Assembly (NCBI RefSeq): GCF_000308475.2 | Contig: NZ_BAFT02000091.1 | Coordinates: 1-64,000, forward strand | Reading direction: 5' to 3' | DNA from: Nocardia brasiliensis NBRC 14402 | Lineage (GTDB): Bacteria > Actinomycetota > Actinomycetes > Mycobacteriales > Mycobacteriaceae | Length of the DNA stretch: 64,000 nucleotides | In this document: piece by piece, positions 34,666 to 43,786 of the stretch | Position numbering within the stretch: position 1 is the stretch's first letter | Layout: every line of letters begins with the position of its first letter | Translations under genes and position numbers: made by a program | Notes under the pieces: model-generated | What the model saw: the letters and a program-made list of their open reading frames with translations, nothing else | Database searches by the model: none | What the model was told of the DNA's origin: nothing

Positions 34666-35982
34666 GTGACGACACCGGAACGAGTCGCGGTGGTGGGGTC
34701 CGGTGTCTCCGGGGTCTCCGCCGCGTTGACGCTGCGCCGGGCCGGCTGTGCGGTGGAGATCTTCGAACTGGCGGATCGGGTCGGCGGCCGCGTCGGCGCC
34801 GCCGAACTCGACGGACGCGCAGTGCTGCTGGGCGGCAAGAACATCGGGCGCCGCTACACCCGGCTGCGGGCGATGCTCGAGCTGCTGGGCGGGACCGGAT
34901 ACGAGCCGTTCGGCATCAACACCGCTCGCCTCGTGGCGGGCAAGCTGGTCCCCCTCGACAGCGCGCACCGGACCGAGACCTTGCGCGCCATCGCGCGCAT
35001 GTGCGATTGGCGCGACCTGGGCAAGCTCGACGGGCTCGCCAGGAAAGTCCGCGCGACGGAGTCGGCGCGCTTCCTCGGCTCCGAGCTCGCCGCGAAGCTG
35101 GCACGCCGGGACGATCGGCCGCTGTCGGCACATTTCGGCCGCGATACCACCGCCAACTTCCTCCGGCCGATCACCGTGCGGATGAACGGCGCCGAGCCCG
35201 AGGAAAGCTACCTCGGCACTTTCGGCGTCAACATGGGCATGCTGCTCGACCGCTTCGACCAGCCGACCACCGGCCTTGCCACACTGCTGGCCCGTGTCGA
35301 GGCGTGCGCGGAGATCCGCTACCGCACCACGGTCACCCGCATCACGCGGTCCGAGAACCGGATATACGTCGAGGCGATCGATGCCCGCGGTCGGTCCAGC
35401 CGGACCCGGTATGACGCCGTCGTCGTGTGCACGCCCGCCTACGCGGCGGCGCCGTTGCTGGCCGAGCTCTCGGAAACGGCTGCGGGGCTGCTGCGGTCGG
35501 TCCGATACTGCCCGGCCACGGTCGCGGTGGTGAGTTATGCGCACGACGTCTTCGCCGCCGATGTGCGCGCCCTCGCACTGGACGACCAGCCGTGCAGCAA
35601 CGTCGGCAGCTACGGCACAACGACGAGAAACCTTGTCCGGTACACCTTCTCCGGTAAGCACGGCCGCCTGAGCGAACCCACCGAGGCCGACGTGCTCGAG
35701 CTGGTCACCGAGACCGAACAGCGCCTGCGCGCCCACCTCGGCACGTCGCCGCAGCCCAGAACCGCGGCGGCCATCCGGCATTGGCCGCGCGCGTACTGTG
35801 CCTACCTGCCGCACTACGACACCTTCCTGACCGCCCTCGCCGCCGCGCTCGCACCGCTGCCCGGCATCGCCCTGGCCGGTGACTATCTGCTCGGCACCTC
35901 GCTCGAGGCCTGCTGCCGCTCCGGCGAAAGCGCGGCCGCGGCACTGCTTCCGGCACCGCTGCCGCAGGGAGCGGACAGGTGA
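34666..35982 (+). CDS. FAD-dependent oxidase/desaturase (amine oxidase/CrtI-like fold)
   Basis: 438 residues. VAVVGSGVSGVSAALTLRRA binds FAD; VGGRVGAAELDG is the GG-doublet motif of the amine-oxidase/protoporphyrinogen-oxidase/phytoene-desaturase superfamily; and GIALAGDYLLGTSLEACCRS is the C-terminal FAD contact. It may desaturate or isomerise the chain. Related enzymes sit beside radical SAM genes in ladderane-type lipid loci, which makes this pairing notable but not diagnostic. GTG at 34666 follows GAAGGGGG. Confidence 0.82.
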   Translation: MTTPERVAVVGSGVSGVSAALTLRRAGCAVEIFELADRVGGRVGAAELDGRAVLLGGKNIGRRYTRLRAMLELLGGTGYEPFGINTARLVAGKLVPLDSAHRTETLRAIARMCDWRDLGKLDGLARKVRATESARFLGSELAAKLARRDDRPLSAHFGRDTTANFLRPITVRMNGAEPEESYLGTFGVNMGMLLDRFDQPTTGLATLLARVEACAEIRYRTTVTRITRSENRIYVEAIDARGRSSRTRYDAVVVCTPAYAAAPLLAELSETAAGLLRSVRYCPATVAVVSYAHDVFAADVRALALDDQPCSNVGSYGTTTRNLVRYTFSGKHGRLSEPTEADVLELVTETEQRLRAHLGTSPQPRTAAAIRHWPRAYCAYLPHYDTFLTALAAALAPLPGIALAGDYLLGTSLEACCRSGESAAAALLPAPLPQGADR

Positions 35983-37100
35983 GAATACTGATCGTCGGCG
36001 GCGGTATCGCCGGGCTGACCCTGGCCGCGCGGCTGCGCCAGCGCGGCGTGCGCCCCACCGTGATCGACACGATCAGCAGTTACAGTCATCACGGTTCCGC
36101 GATCACCCTGTGGCCGGCGGGCAGCCGGGTGCTGCGTGACCTCGGCCTGTGGAACTCGTTCATCCACACCAGCGCGCCACTGCGGCGCTATGTCGTGCAC
36201 GATCGTGACGGCGCCGTGCTGCGTACCTTCGATCTCGAACGATTGGGCGCGCGAACGGGTTTGCCGCGAGCCACCCCGCGCGCCGAGTTGCTCGCCATCC
36301 TCGAATCCGCCAACGGTGGCACGCCGGTCGACCTGGAGACCGAGGTCGCCAGGATGCGCCAGATCGGTTCGACCGTGCGGGTGCGCTTCGCAGACGGGCG
36401 CGAAGGCGATTTCGACCTCGTCGTCGGTGCCGACGGCATCCGCTCGCGCACCAGGCAGCAGGCGCGGTTGCACACCGCCGAACGCCACTTCGGCTGGCGC
36501 ATCTGGTGCTGGTGGGCCCGCCGCGGCAGCACGCCGCCGGGCGAGCTGCACGAGACGTGGGGCCTGCGACGCATCGTGGCGGCGTACCCGACCCAGGACC
36601 GAGTGGCCTGTTTCGTGGCGATCTCAGGCGCGTTCGACGGTACGGCCCCGCATCAGTGGCCGCCGAGCGACCGCCGCCGCATCGACGACTGCGTGATCCT
36701 GCGCACGCTGCGCGACGCCGACCGGGTCGAATGCCTGGACCTGATGGAAGTCACTGTCCCTCAATGGGTTCGGGGACGCGTCGTGCTACTCGGGGACGCC
36801 GCGGCCGGGCTGGTGCCGACCACCGGTATCGGCGCGTCCCTGGCGATGGAATCGGCGGCGGTACTCGACGACGAACTGGTGCGCGTCGACGCCGCGCACA
36901 TCGATATCGCGCTCACCAGGTTCGCACGCCGCCGTATGCCCCGGGTGGACGCGGAGCAGCACCGCGCCAGGGTGGTCGGCGACGTCATGATGCTCGAATC
37001 CCCTGTCGCCCGGCACTTCCGGGACCTCGGATTGCGCTACTTCCCGACGCCCGTACTGTGCCGCGAACTCGACCGCTGGAACCGAGGGAGAACACCATGA
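35979..37100 (+). CDS. FAD-dependent monooxygenase, paralogue
   Basis: 373 residues. MRILIVGGGIAGLTLAARL, the VVGADGIRSRTRQQ motif and GDAAAGLVPTTGIGASLAME give a full class A flavin monooxygenase. It resembles the 30168 gene closely in layout, including ITLWPAG, HETWGL and the C-terminal DRWN tail, so the two likely arose by duplication and may hydroxylate successive positions. It overlaps the preceding gene by GTGA and the SRPBCC gene by ATGA. Confidence 0.86.
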   Translation: MRILIVGGGIAGLTLAARLRQRGVRPTVIDTISSYSHHGSAITLWPAGSRVLRDLGLWNSFIHTSAPLRRYVVHDRDGAVLRTFDLERLGARTGLPRATPRAELLAILESANGGTPVDLETEVARMRQIGSTVRVRFADGREGDFDLVVGADGIRSRTRQQARLHTAERHFGWRIWCWWARRGSTPPGELHETWGLRRIVAAYPTQDRVACFVAISGAFDGTAPHQWPPSDRRRIDDCVILRTLRDADRVECLDLMEVTVPQWVRGRVVLLGDAAAGLVPTTGIGASLAMESAAVLDDELVRVDAAHIDIALTRFARRRMPRVDAEQHRARVVGDVMMLESPVARHFRDLGLRYFPTPVLCRELDRWNRGRTP

Positions 37101-37714
37101 CCACCCCGCTCGACGACATTCCCGGGCTGTTCCGATGCGAGACGGTGCCGCGCGCCGACGCCACCGGTGAATTGCTGGCGTTGACCAAACGACTGCGCAA
37201 CGGCCCGCTCGACCAGGACGTGTACACCGTGCATCAGCACGTCGATTGCCCGCCCGAAGTGCTCTACGACTATCTGCTCGATATCCGCAGCGTGGAGGAA
37301 TTCACCTACAGCATGCGCAATTTCCGCCCCGAGGGCGGCACCGGGCGCTACGTCGGTGAGGACGCCACCGATCCCGGCACGAAGATCCACCTGCGCATCA
37401 CCGGCAACCGGGAGGTCGGCACCGTCGACTACGAATCGGCGTTCGATCAGGGCGACGATCTGTGGATGGTGTTCTGCGGCCGCGTGTTGTCCGCGCGCCG
37501 GGTGCAGCGGCGCAGCGGCGCCCTGGTGTCGTGGACGATCTGGCGGCATCCGTACTACGACCGCAATCCCTATCCGCACCTGTCCCCGCGCCGCGGCCGC
37601 GTCTGGCCCGGGTCGATGTGGCCGCTGTTCCACGCCTGCGATGTGCTCGAACTGCGCAACATGCGCCAGATTCTCGAACATCGGCTGCCCTCCACCGTAC
37701 GGGGCACTGCGTGA
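37097..37714 (+). CDS. SRPBCC (polyketide-cyclase-like) protein
   Basis: 205 residues. VHQHVDCPPEVLYDYLLDIR is the START-domain opening and FTYSMRNFRPEGGTGRYVG follows. Its position between a flavin monooxygenase and a methyltransferase suggests it binds or cyclises a polyketide intermediate. Its ATG overlaps the upstream stop (ATGA) and its stop shares one base with the methyltransferase ATG, so three genes are coupled. The exact reaction is unknown. Confidence 0.78.
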   Translation: MTTPLDDIPGLFRCETVPRADATGELLALTKRLRNGPLDQDVYTVHQHVDCPPEVLYDYLLDIRSVEEFTYSMRNFRPEGGTGRYVGEDATDPGTKIHLRITGNREVGTVDYESAFDQGDDLWMVFCGRVLSARRVQRRSGALVSWTIWRHPYYDRNPYPHLSPRRGRVWPGSMWPLFHACDVLELRNMRQILEHRLPSTVRGTA

Positions 37715-38490
37715 TGACCGATATCTACGGTGCCGCGGCAGAGTTCTACGATATCGCCGGTCGCCCGTACTGGAAGCCGCGCACCGCGGCCCTGGTGGCC
37801 GCGATGTCGCTTGCCGCGCAAGCTGATTCGCCCATCGTGGACGTGGGCGCGGGCACCGGGCTGGTCGTCGAGATCCTCGGCGCGGCGGTGCCCGGCGTCC
37901 CGATCCTCGCGATCGAGCCCTCACCCGCCATGCGCGCGGCGCTCGCCAGCCGCGTGCTGGCGGATCCGGCACTGGCCCGGCAGGTGACCATCGCCGCGAC
38001 CACGCTCGAAAACACCTCTTTGCCAGCGCGATTCGGCGGCTTGGTCGCCTGCGGCGTGCTCGGCTACCTTCCGCCCGCGGACCGGCGGCGGCTGTGGCGG
38101 TTGCTCGCCGAGCGACTCGCCCCGGGCTGTCGCGCGGTCGTGGATGCCGCTCCGTTTCCCGCCGATCGCACCGTGCGGCCGATCCGGGTCGGTGTCGCGC
38201 GTATCGGCCGGTGCCGCCACGAACTGTGGCTCGGATCGCGGCCCGCCGACAAGCCGGGACGGATCGAATTGACCACGCTGTGCCGGGTGACCCAGGACGG
38301 GCGAACGCTGCGGGAGTCGGCCAGCACGCAACAGTGGTGGGCGGTCGACATGCGCACGATCGTCGCCGAGACCGCCGCGGCCGGGCTCGAATGTCGCCGC
38401 GCGGGTTGGGATCTCGCGACCCTGCGGACAACGGCGGCTCCGGCCCTCGATGGTCTGCGGAGCGCTACCGCGGACTCCATCGAGCGTTGA
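37714..38490 (+). CDS. SAM-dependent methyltransferase
   Basis: 258 residues. Class I fold with SAM motif I (IVDVGAGTGLVVEILGA) and acidic motif II (ILAIEPSPAM). The rest is compatible with a small-molecule O- or N-methyltransferase. The N-terminal YGAAAEFYDIAGRPYWKPRT is typical of UbiE-like enzymes. It follows the SRPBCC gene directly. ATG at 37714. Confidence 0.82.
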   Translation: MTDIYGAAAEFYDIAGRPYWKPRTAALVAAMSLAAQADSPIVDVGAGTGLVVEILGAAVPGVPILAIEPSPAMRAALASRVLADPALARQVTIAATTLENTSLPARFGGLVACGVLGYLPPADRRRLWRLLAERLAPGCRAVVDAAPFPADRTVRPIRVGVARIGRCRHELWLGSRPADKPGRIELTTLCRVTQDGRTLRESASTQQWWAVDMRTIVAETAAAGLECRRAGWDLATLRTTAAPALDGLRSATADSIER

Positions 38491-38584
38491 GTCAGGTGTG
38501 ATCGATCGGCCGAGGAAACACAGCCGTACCCAAGGCTATCGTCAATGCACTCGGACGGATCACACCCAGCACACAAGGAGTGTC

Positions 38585-39952
38585 ATGCCGAATCAGATTG
38601 CCTCGGAACCGGATTCGACATTCTGGCACGGATTCACCAACATGCGCGGCTTTCGCAGGCGCGGCATCAGCATCGCCGCCGCGGACGGCGTGTGGGTGGT
38701 GGACACCGAGGGCAAGCGATATCTCAACGCCTTCGGCGGTCTGTGCAATCTGAGTCTCGGTGGCGCACATCCGGAAATCATCGACGCCATCCGCGAGCAG
38801 GCGGGCAAGCTGCTCTACTTCCCGATCGAACGCGCCACCCATCAGGCGGCCGACGAATACGCCCGTCGTCTGGCCGCGGTGACGCCGGAGGGGCTGAACA
38901 CCGTCTTCTATGCCTCCACCGGGTCCGAGGCCAACGAGACCGTGCTGAAAATGATGCGCCAGTATCAGCGGCTCCGCTTCGGCGACGACACCACCAAACT
39001 CGGTGTGATCGCGCTGGATCGGGCGTACCACGGCGTCACCTACGGCGCGTTGAGTGCCACCGGATCCGCGTTCCGCCGCTTCCGCAAGCAATTCGAGCCG
39101 TTGACTCCCGGCTTCCATCACGCGCCCTCGCCCTACGCCTACCGCTGCGCATCCGGTTGCGCCGGGACGTGCACGCTCGCGTGCGCGGACACGATCGAGT
39201 TGATGATCGAGCGGCTGGGCGCGCACACCATCGCGGGCGTGCTCGTCGAGCCGGCGCTGGGCGTCGGCGGCGCGATCGTGCCGACCCGCGAATACCACGA
39301 ACGGCTGCGCGAGATCTGCGACCGCAACGACCTGCTGCTCGCCTACGACGAGGTGATCACCGGATTCGGCAGGCTCGGTGAGTGGTTCGGCGCCGACTAC
39401 TTCGGGGTGCGGCCGGACTTCATGGCGCTGTCCAAGGGCATCAACAGCGGCTACCTGCCATTCGGGGCGGTCGTCGTGCGCGACGTCGTCTACCGTGAAT
39501 TCCTCTCCGCCGTCGACGGTTTCATCGCGACCGGCAGCACCACGAACGGCAATCCGCTGTGCTGCGCGTCCGCGCTGGCGACGCTGGACATCATGCAGCG
39601 CGACGGCATCGTCGATCAGGTGCGCCAGACCGGCAAGTACCTGTTCGACAAGTTCGAGAACCTGCGCGAGCACACCATCGTCGGCGATATCCGCGGCGCC
39701 GGACTGCTGATGGGTATCGAGCTGGTCAAGGACCGCGCGACCAAAGAGCCCATCCCGCAACAGCAATGGCAGGTGATCGAGGATCGGCTCGCCCTCAGCG
39801 GGCTGATCATCGGCAGCCAGGGCGCGGAGGGCCTCGGCGGCACCATCGGCATCGTGCCGCCGCTCACCATCACGACCGACGAGGTCGACGAACTCTATCG
39901 CCGCCTCGACGGCGTGCTCGCCCGCTATGCCCGGCTCACCGCCAAGGGCTGA
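38585..39952 (+). CDS. Class III PLP aminotransferase
   Basis: 455 residues. Gly-rich phosphate loop ASTGSEANETVLKMM, PLP aspartate in LAYDEVITGFGRLGE, Schiff-base Lys in MALSKGINSGYLPFGAVV and STTNGNPLCCASALAT all fit an omega-aminotransferase. An insert rich in Cys (YRCASGCAGTCTLACADT) resembles that in some diaminobutyrate-type branches and could hold metal; that is inference. It would aminate an aldehyde or ketone in the pathway. AAGGAG precedes the ATG at 38585. Confidence 0.88.
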   Translation: MPNQIASEPDSTFWHGFTNMRGFRRRGISIAAADGVWVVDTEGKRYLNAFGGLCNLSLGGAHPEIIDAIREQAGKLLYFPIERATHQAADEYARRLAAVTPEGLNTVFYASTGSEANETVLKMMRQYQRLRFGDDTTKLGVIALDRAYHGVTYGALSATGSAFRRFRKQFEPLTPGFHHAPSPYAYRCASGCAGTCTLACADTIELMIERLGAHTIAGVLVEPALGVGGAIVPTREYHERLREICDRNDLLLAYDEVITGFGRLGEWFGADYFGVRPDFMALSKGINSGYLPFGAVVVRDVVYREFLSAVDGFIATGSTTNGNPLCCASALATLDIMQRDGIVDQVRQTGKYLFDKFENLREHTIVGDIRGAGLLMGIELVKDRATKEPIPQQQWQVIEDRLALSGLIIGSQGAEGLGGTIGIVPPLTITTDEVDELYRRLDGVLARYARLTAKG

Positions 39953-40006
39953 GATCCGCGCCGCAGACAGAACAACCACCTGTACACCGATCCGAGGAGG
40001 AACGCC

Positions 40007-40666
40007 GTGGCGTCCATGCTGAGTCCGGACGAACTGTCCGACATCGTGCGCAACGCGGTCGCGTTGGCACTGGCCGTCGAACTCGACGACGTGACATCGG
40101 GCAAACTGCTGATTCCGGAGCTCGGCGCGGAATCGATCGACTTCCTGGACATCACGTTCCGGCTAGAGCAGTTCCTGCCGATCTCCGTGCCGCGCGACGA
40201 TCTGAACGAACAGGCCGAAGACGTGTTCGGCGCGGGCGCCGCGGTCGACACCTTGCGCAGACTCACCCCGCTCGGTGCGTACCTGGTGCGCGAACGCCTG
40301 CTCGGCGTCGATCTCAGCAAGGTCGAGCCCGGCATGCGGGTCGAGGATGTGGCCGCGCTCTGGACGGTGGAGACCTGGAGTGGTCTGTGCCGGCGGCTGC
40401 TGGACACGATCCCGGAGCAGTGCCCGGCCTGCGGCGGCGCTCGGGCCTTCCGCCGCAACGACGACGGTGAGTTCCGCGCCGAATGTGACAGCTGCGGAAC
40501 CGAACTCGTGGCGATCCCCGGAGACGAGCTGAACCAGAACTGGTTCGAGGAGATCCGCGAGCTCGACGAGGTCGCCCGGCTGGTCGAGCAGAGCCGGGCA
40601 CAGGCGGCCGCGGCAGAGGCCGCCACCGCGCAGTCGGGCGCACCCGCCGGCGCGATCGCGGAGTGA
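40007..40666 (+). CDS. ACP fused to a zinc-ribbon domain
   Basis: 219 residues. The N-terminal ACP has its Ser43 in LIPELGAESIDFLDITFRLE. A middle helical region (80-130) leads to a four-Cys zinc ribbon, Cys139-x2-Cys142 and Cys160-x2-Cys163, and an Ala-rich C-terminal helix. A zinc finger on an ACP could be a docking handle for the KS or the radical SAM enzyme; I infer that from architecture. GAGGAGG is six bases before the GTG at 40007. The KS-A gene starts three bases after its stop. Confidence 0.85.
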   Translation: MASMLSPDELSDIVRNAVALALAVELDDVTSGKLLIPELGAESIDFLDITFRLEQFLPISVPRDDLNEQAEDVFGAGAAVDTLRRLTPLGAYLVRERLLGVDLSKVEPGMRVEDVAALWTVETWSGLCRRLLDTIPEQCPACGGARAFRRNDDGEFRAECDSCGTELVAIPGDELNQNWFEEIRELDEVARLVEQSRAQAAAAEAATAQSGAPAGAIAE

Positions 40667-40669
40667 GCG

Positions 40670-41998
40670 GTGTCCGGCGAAGCACCCACCCGCCGGGTGG
40701 TCGTCACGGCGGCGGAGATGGTGACCCCGCTCGGCTGGGACGCCGAGACGAGCTTTCGTGGCTTCGTCGACGGTCGCTCCGGCATCCGCACGACCTCCCG
40801 CTTCGATGCCTCCGGGCTCGGGTCCCGGGTCGCAGGTGAGGTCGCGGACGGCTTTCTCGCCGCCGCGGCCTCTGCGGGGCACCTCACCGATGCCGATCAC
40901 GCGTTCGGCGCGGCGCTGCCCCGGGGCGTGCAACTGGGGCTCGCCGCAGGCGCCGCCGCGAACCACCGTGCCGCGCACTCCGATACCCCACCGGAGCGGT
41001 TCGGCGTATGCGTGGGATCGTCCGGGCAGATGTACGACATCGACGCGTTGGACGGGCTGCTGCACACCAGCCGACGTGCCGGAAAGAAAGGTCCTGAAAA
41101 GGAATTCGTCGGCCTGCTGGCCGCGCAGCGGCACAGCATGCGCAAGAACGCCGCCGCGGCGGCCCTGGCGCACGTCTGCGGTGCGGCCGGGCCCACCATG
41201 ACGGTCTCGGCCACCTGTGCCTCCGGCACCCAGGCCATCGGCGAGGCCGCCCTGTGGATCCGCGAGGGCGATGCGGACATGGTGCTGGCGGGCGGCTGCG
41301 ATTCCCTGCTCACCTTCCTCGGCATCTCCTCGTTCGACCTGCTCACCGCGCTGGCCACCCGGTTCAACGACCGGCCCGCCGCGGCCAGCCGCCCGTTCGA
41401 CCGCAGGCGCTGCGGTTTCGTGATGGGTGAGGGCGCCGCGTTCGTCATGCTGGAAGAACTCGGGCACGCGCTGCGGCGCGGCGCCGCACCGCTGGCCGAG
41501 GTCGCCGGCTACGGCACCTCCTGCGACGCGTACCGGATCACCGACAGTCCGCCGCACGGGGAGGGGGCCGTACTGGCGATGTCGGGCGCCCTCGTCGACG
41601 GCGGGCTGCGGGCCGAGGACATCGACTACATCAGCGCACACGGCACCTCGACGCTGATCAACGACCGGGCCGAAACCCGGGCCGTGCACAAGGTTTTCGG
41701 CGATCGGGCGGCCAGAATCCCGATCAGCTCGCAGAAGTCGATGATCGGCCACTCGATCGCGGCCGCGGGCGCGATCGAATGCGTCACCTGCCTGCACGTG
41801 CTGCGCACCGGTCAGCTGCCGCCCACCATCAACTACGAATACCCGGACCCGGATTGCGATCTGGACTATGTACCGAACACCGCTCGGACACAAGAGGTGC
41901 GCGTCGCGATGAGCAACTCGTTCGGGTTCGGCGGCCAGAACGCGAGTATCGTGCTGCGCCGGTGGCCCGGCCCGGCCGACGGTGACGGTCATGGGTGA
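40670..41998 (+). CDS. Beta-ketoacyl-ACP synthase (KS-A)
   Basis: 442 residues, FabF/KAS II fold. The Cys-His-His triad is intact: Cys183 (VSATCASGTQAIG), His324 (ISAHGTSTLIND) and His361 (KSMIGHSIAAAGAIE). It should catalyse decarboxylative condensation of malonyl-ACP with the growing chain. The gene directly downstream encodes a Cys-lacking partner that overlaps by eight bases, the arrangement of KS-CLF heterodimers. GTG at 40670. Confidence 0.9.
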   Translation: MSGEAPTRRVVVTAAEMVTPLGWDAETSFRGFVDGRSGIRTTSRFDASGLGSRVAGEVADGFLAAAASAGHLTDADHAFGAALPRGVQLGLAAGAAANHRAAHSDTPPERFGVCVGSSGQMYDIDALDGLLHTSRRAGKKGPEKEFVGLLAAQRHSMRKNAAAAALAHVCGAAGPTMTVSATCASGTQAIGEAALWIREGDADMVLAGGCDSLLTFLGISSFDLLTALATRFNDRPAAASRPFDRRRCGFVMGEGAAFVMLEELGHALRRGAAPLAEVAGYGTSCDAYRITDSPPHGEGAVLAMSGALVDGGLRAEDIDYISAHGTSTLINDRAETRAVHKVFGDRAARIPISSQKSMIGHSIAAAGAIECVTCLHVLRTGQLPPTINYEYPDPDCDLDYVPNTARTQEVRVAMSNSFGFGGQNASIVLRRWPGPADGDGHG

Positions 41999-43298
41999 AC
42001 GCGTGGTGGTGACCGGCCTTGGCGCGGTGTCGGCACTGGGCAACGACCCGCGCACCCAGTGGCAGGCCTTGCTGCGCGGGGAATCCGGGGTGGCACCGCT
42101 GCGCGAGCTGGCCGAGCACCTCACGCTGCGCGCCGGTGTCGACCGGCCCCTGGCAGCGGGCCGGGTGCACGCTATCGACCCGCGGGACTGGATCACCGAT
42201 CGCAAGGCCGCCCGGGCCATGCGGCTGCACACGCATATGGCCTTCGCCGCCGCCGGTCAGGCGCTGACCTCGGCGAAACTGCATCGCGGCAACATGGACG
42301 GGGACGCGACGGGAATCACGCTGGGCGTCACGATGATCGACTACGACGTCGCCGATCTGGAGCCGGCCGCGCGCCGATCCCGGGGCGAGACCGGCGGATT
42401 CGACATCGATCGGTTCTGCGGCACCGGCTGGCGCGCGATCTCGCCCATGGTGTCGATCGTGATGCTGAACAACGCCACGCTGTGTCAGATCGCCATGCAG
42501 TACGGACTGCACGGGCCGAACGCCTCGTTCAGTCCGTTCGGGGAGGCGGGCGGGCAGGCGATCGGGGCCGCGGTGCGCATGCTCGCCGAAGGCGACGCCG
42601 AGGTCATGCTGGCCGGTGGTGTCAGCCCGCGGCTGAATCTCGCTGCGCTGCAACGCCTGCTCTACTTCGGTGTGGTCGCGCGGACCACCGATCCGGCGGC
42701 GGCCTCGTGCAGGCCGTTCGACCGCGACCGCACCGGCACCGTGCCCGGTGAAGGCGCTGCGGTACTGGTACTCGAGACCCTCGGCCACGCAAGGTCAAGG
42801 GGCGCACACGTACTCGCCGAGGTGCTCGGCCACGGCGCGGCCGTCGGCGTGCCCGACGGCCCGGAACCCGCTCCGCCGCGCCACGCGATCGAGCGCACAC
42901 TGGCCGCGGCGCTCGGCGACAGCGCGCTGCCACCGCAGCGGATCGGCGCGGTGTACGCCGACGCGCCGGGCCTGCCCGCGGGCGATGCCACCGAAGCGGC
43001 CGCGATCGACGCGGTGCTCGGCGGGCACGTGCCGGTGACGGCGACGAAAGGAGCGACCGGGCATCTACTGGCAGCGGCGCTGCCGTTGCAGAGCGTCTTC
43101 GCCGTGCTCAGCCTGAACGAGCGTTACATCCCCCCGATCGTGAATCTCCGGTACCCCGCACCAAATTCGGCTGTGGACCTGGTGCGGGACAAGCCACGGC
43201 GGCTACGCGATGACACCGCCGTCGCCTGCCTGGCCGCCGGGTTCCAGGGCCAGAGCGAGTGCGTCGTGTTCGGCGCGTTCGAGGCGAAGGGGACGTGA
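41991..43298 (+). CDS. KS-like chain-length-factor (CLF-A), Cys to Gly
   Basis: 435 residues, FabF fold but non-catalytic. The Cys position reads Gly184 (GPNASFSPFGEAGGQAIG) and the first His is Asp324 (VYADAPGLPAGD); the second His358 (KGATGHLLAAA) is kept. By analogy with CLFs it would pair with KS-A and set chain length. The Gly is unusual, as many CLFs have Gln. ATG at 41991 is within KS-A; an upstream GTG at 41982 is possible. Its end overlaps the next gene by one base. Confidence 0.86.
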   Translation: MGERVVVTGLGAVSALGNDPRTQWQALLRGESGVAPLRELAEHLTLRAGVDRPLAAGRVHAIDPRDWITDRKAARAMRLHTHMAFAAAGQALTSAKLHRGNMDGDATGITLGVTMIDYDVADLEPAARRSRGETGGFDIDRFCGTGWRAISPMVSIVMLNNATLCQIAMQYGLHGPNASFSPFGEAGGQAIGAAVRMLAEGDAEVMLAGGVSPRLNLAALQRLLYFGVVARTTDPAAASCRPFDRDRTGTVPGEGAAVLVLETLGHARSRGAHVLAEVLGHGAAVGVPDGPEPAPPRHAIERTLAAALGDSALPPQRIGAVYADAPGLPAGDATEAAAIDAVLGGHVPVTATKGATGHLLAAALPLQSVFAVLSLNERYIPPIVNLRYPAPNSAVDLVRDKPRRLRDDTAVACLAAGFQGQSECVVFGAFEAKGT

Positions 43299-43786
43299 TG
43301 CGGTTCCTGCTCTACGACCGGGTACTCGAGGCGACCAAGGGCGAATCCATGGTCGCGGTCAAACATGTCACGCTCACCGAGGACCATCTGGGCGCCGGTT
43401 ACGCGGGGCGCAGACTGCTCAGCGGTTCGCTGCTGCTCGAGTCGATGGCCCAGGTGGCAGGCTGGCTGGTGCATTTCAGCACCGACTTCACAGTGTCGGC
43501 GTTCCTGTGCCTGATCGATCGCGCCGAGATCGTCGGCGAGCTGCCGCCCGGCCGGGCAATGCGGGTGGAGGCGCGCCTGCTCGGCCTGAGCAGGCGGTGG
43601 GCCCAGCTCAGCTGCGCGGCCTACGACGAGACCACGCCCATCGCGCGCATCGCGCGGCTGAACTATGTGCTGCAAGACATTCGGGATCCGGCCGAGGTCG
43701 CGGCCGAGGAAAATCGGTTCCGCTACTACTCCGGGTGGCCGGTGCAGCGGATCCGGTCGGTGCCGGACAAGCCGGTGACGCCGTGA
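43298..43786 (+). CDS. Hot-dog dehydratase-like protein, His-lacking
   Basis: 162 residues, FabZ/FabA-like hot-dog fold. The usual HFPxxPxxPG segment reads GYAGRRLLSG here, so the catalytic His is replaced (Gly34), while the Glu of LLLESMAQ (Glu48) is kept. It is likely a structural partner of the active dehydratase at 47640, as in heterodimeric DH pairs of aryl-polyene clusters. It overlaps CLF-A by one base (TGATG) and KS-B by GTGA. Confidence 0.83.
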   Translation: MRFLLYDRVLEATKGESMVAVKHVTLTEDHLGAGYAGRRLLSGSLLLESMAQVAGWLVHFSTDFTVSAFLCLIDRAEIVGELPPGRAMRVEARLLGLSRRWAQLSCAAYDETTPIARIARLNYVLQDIRDPAEVAAEENRFRYYSGWPVQRIRSVPDKPVTP

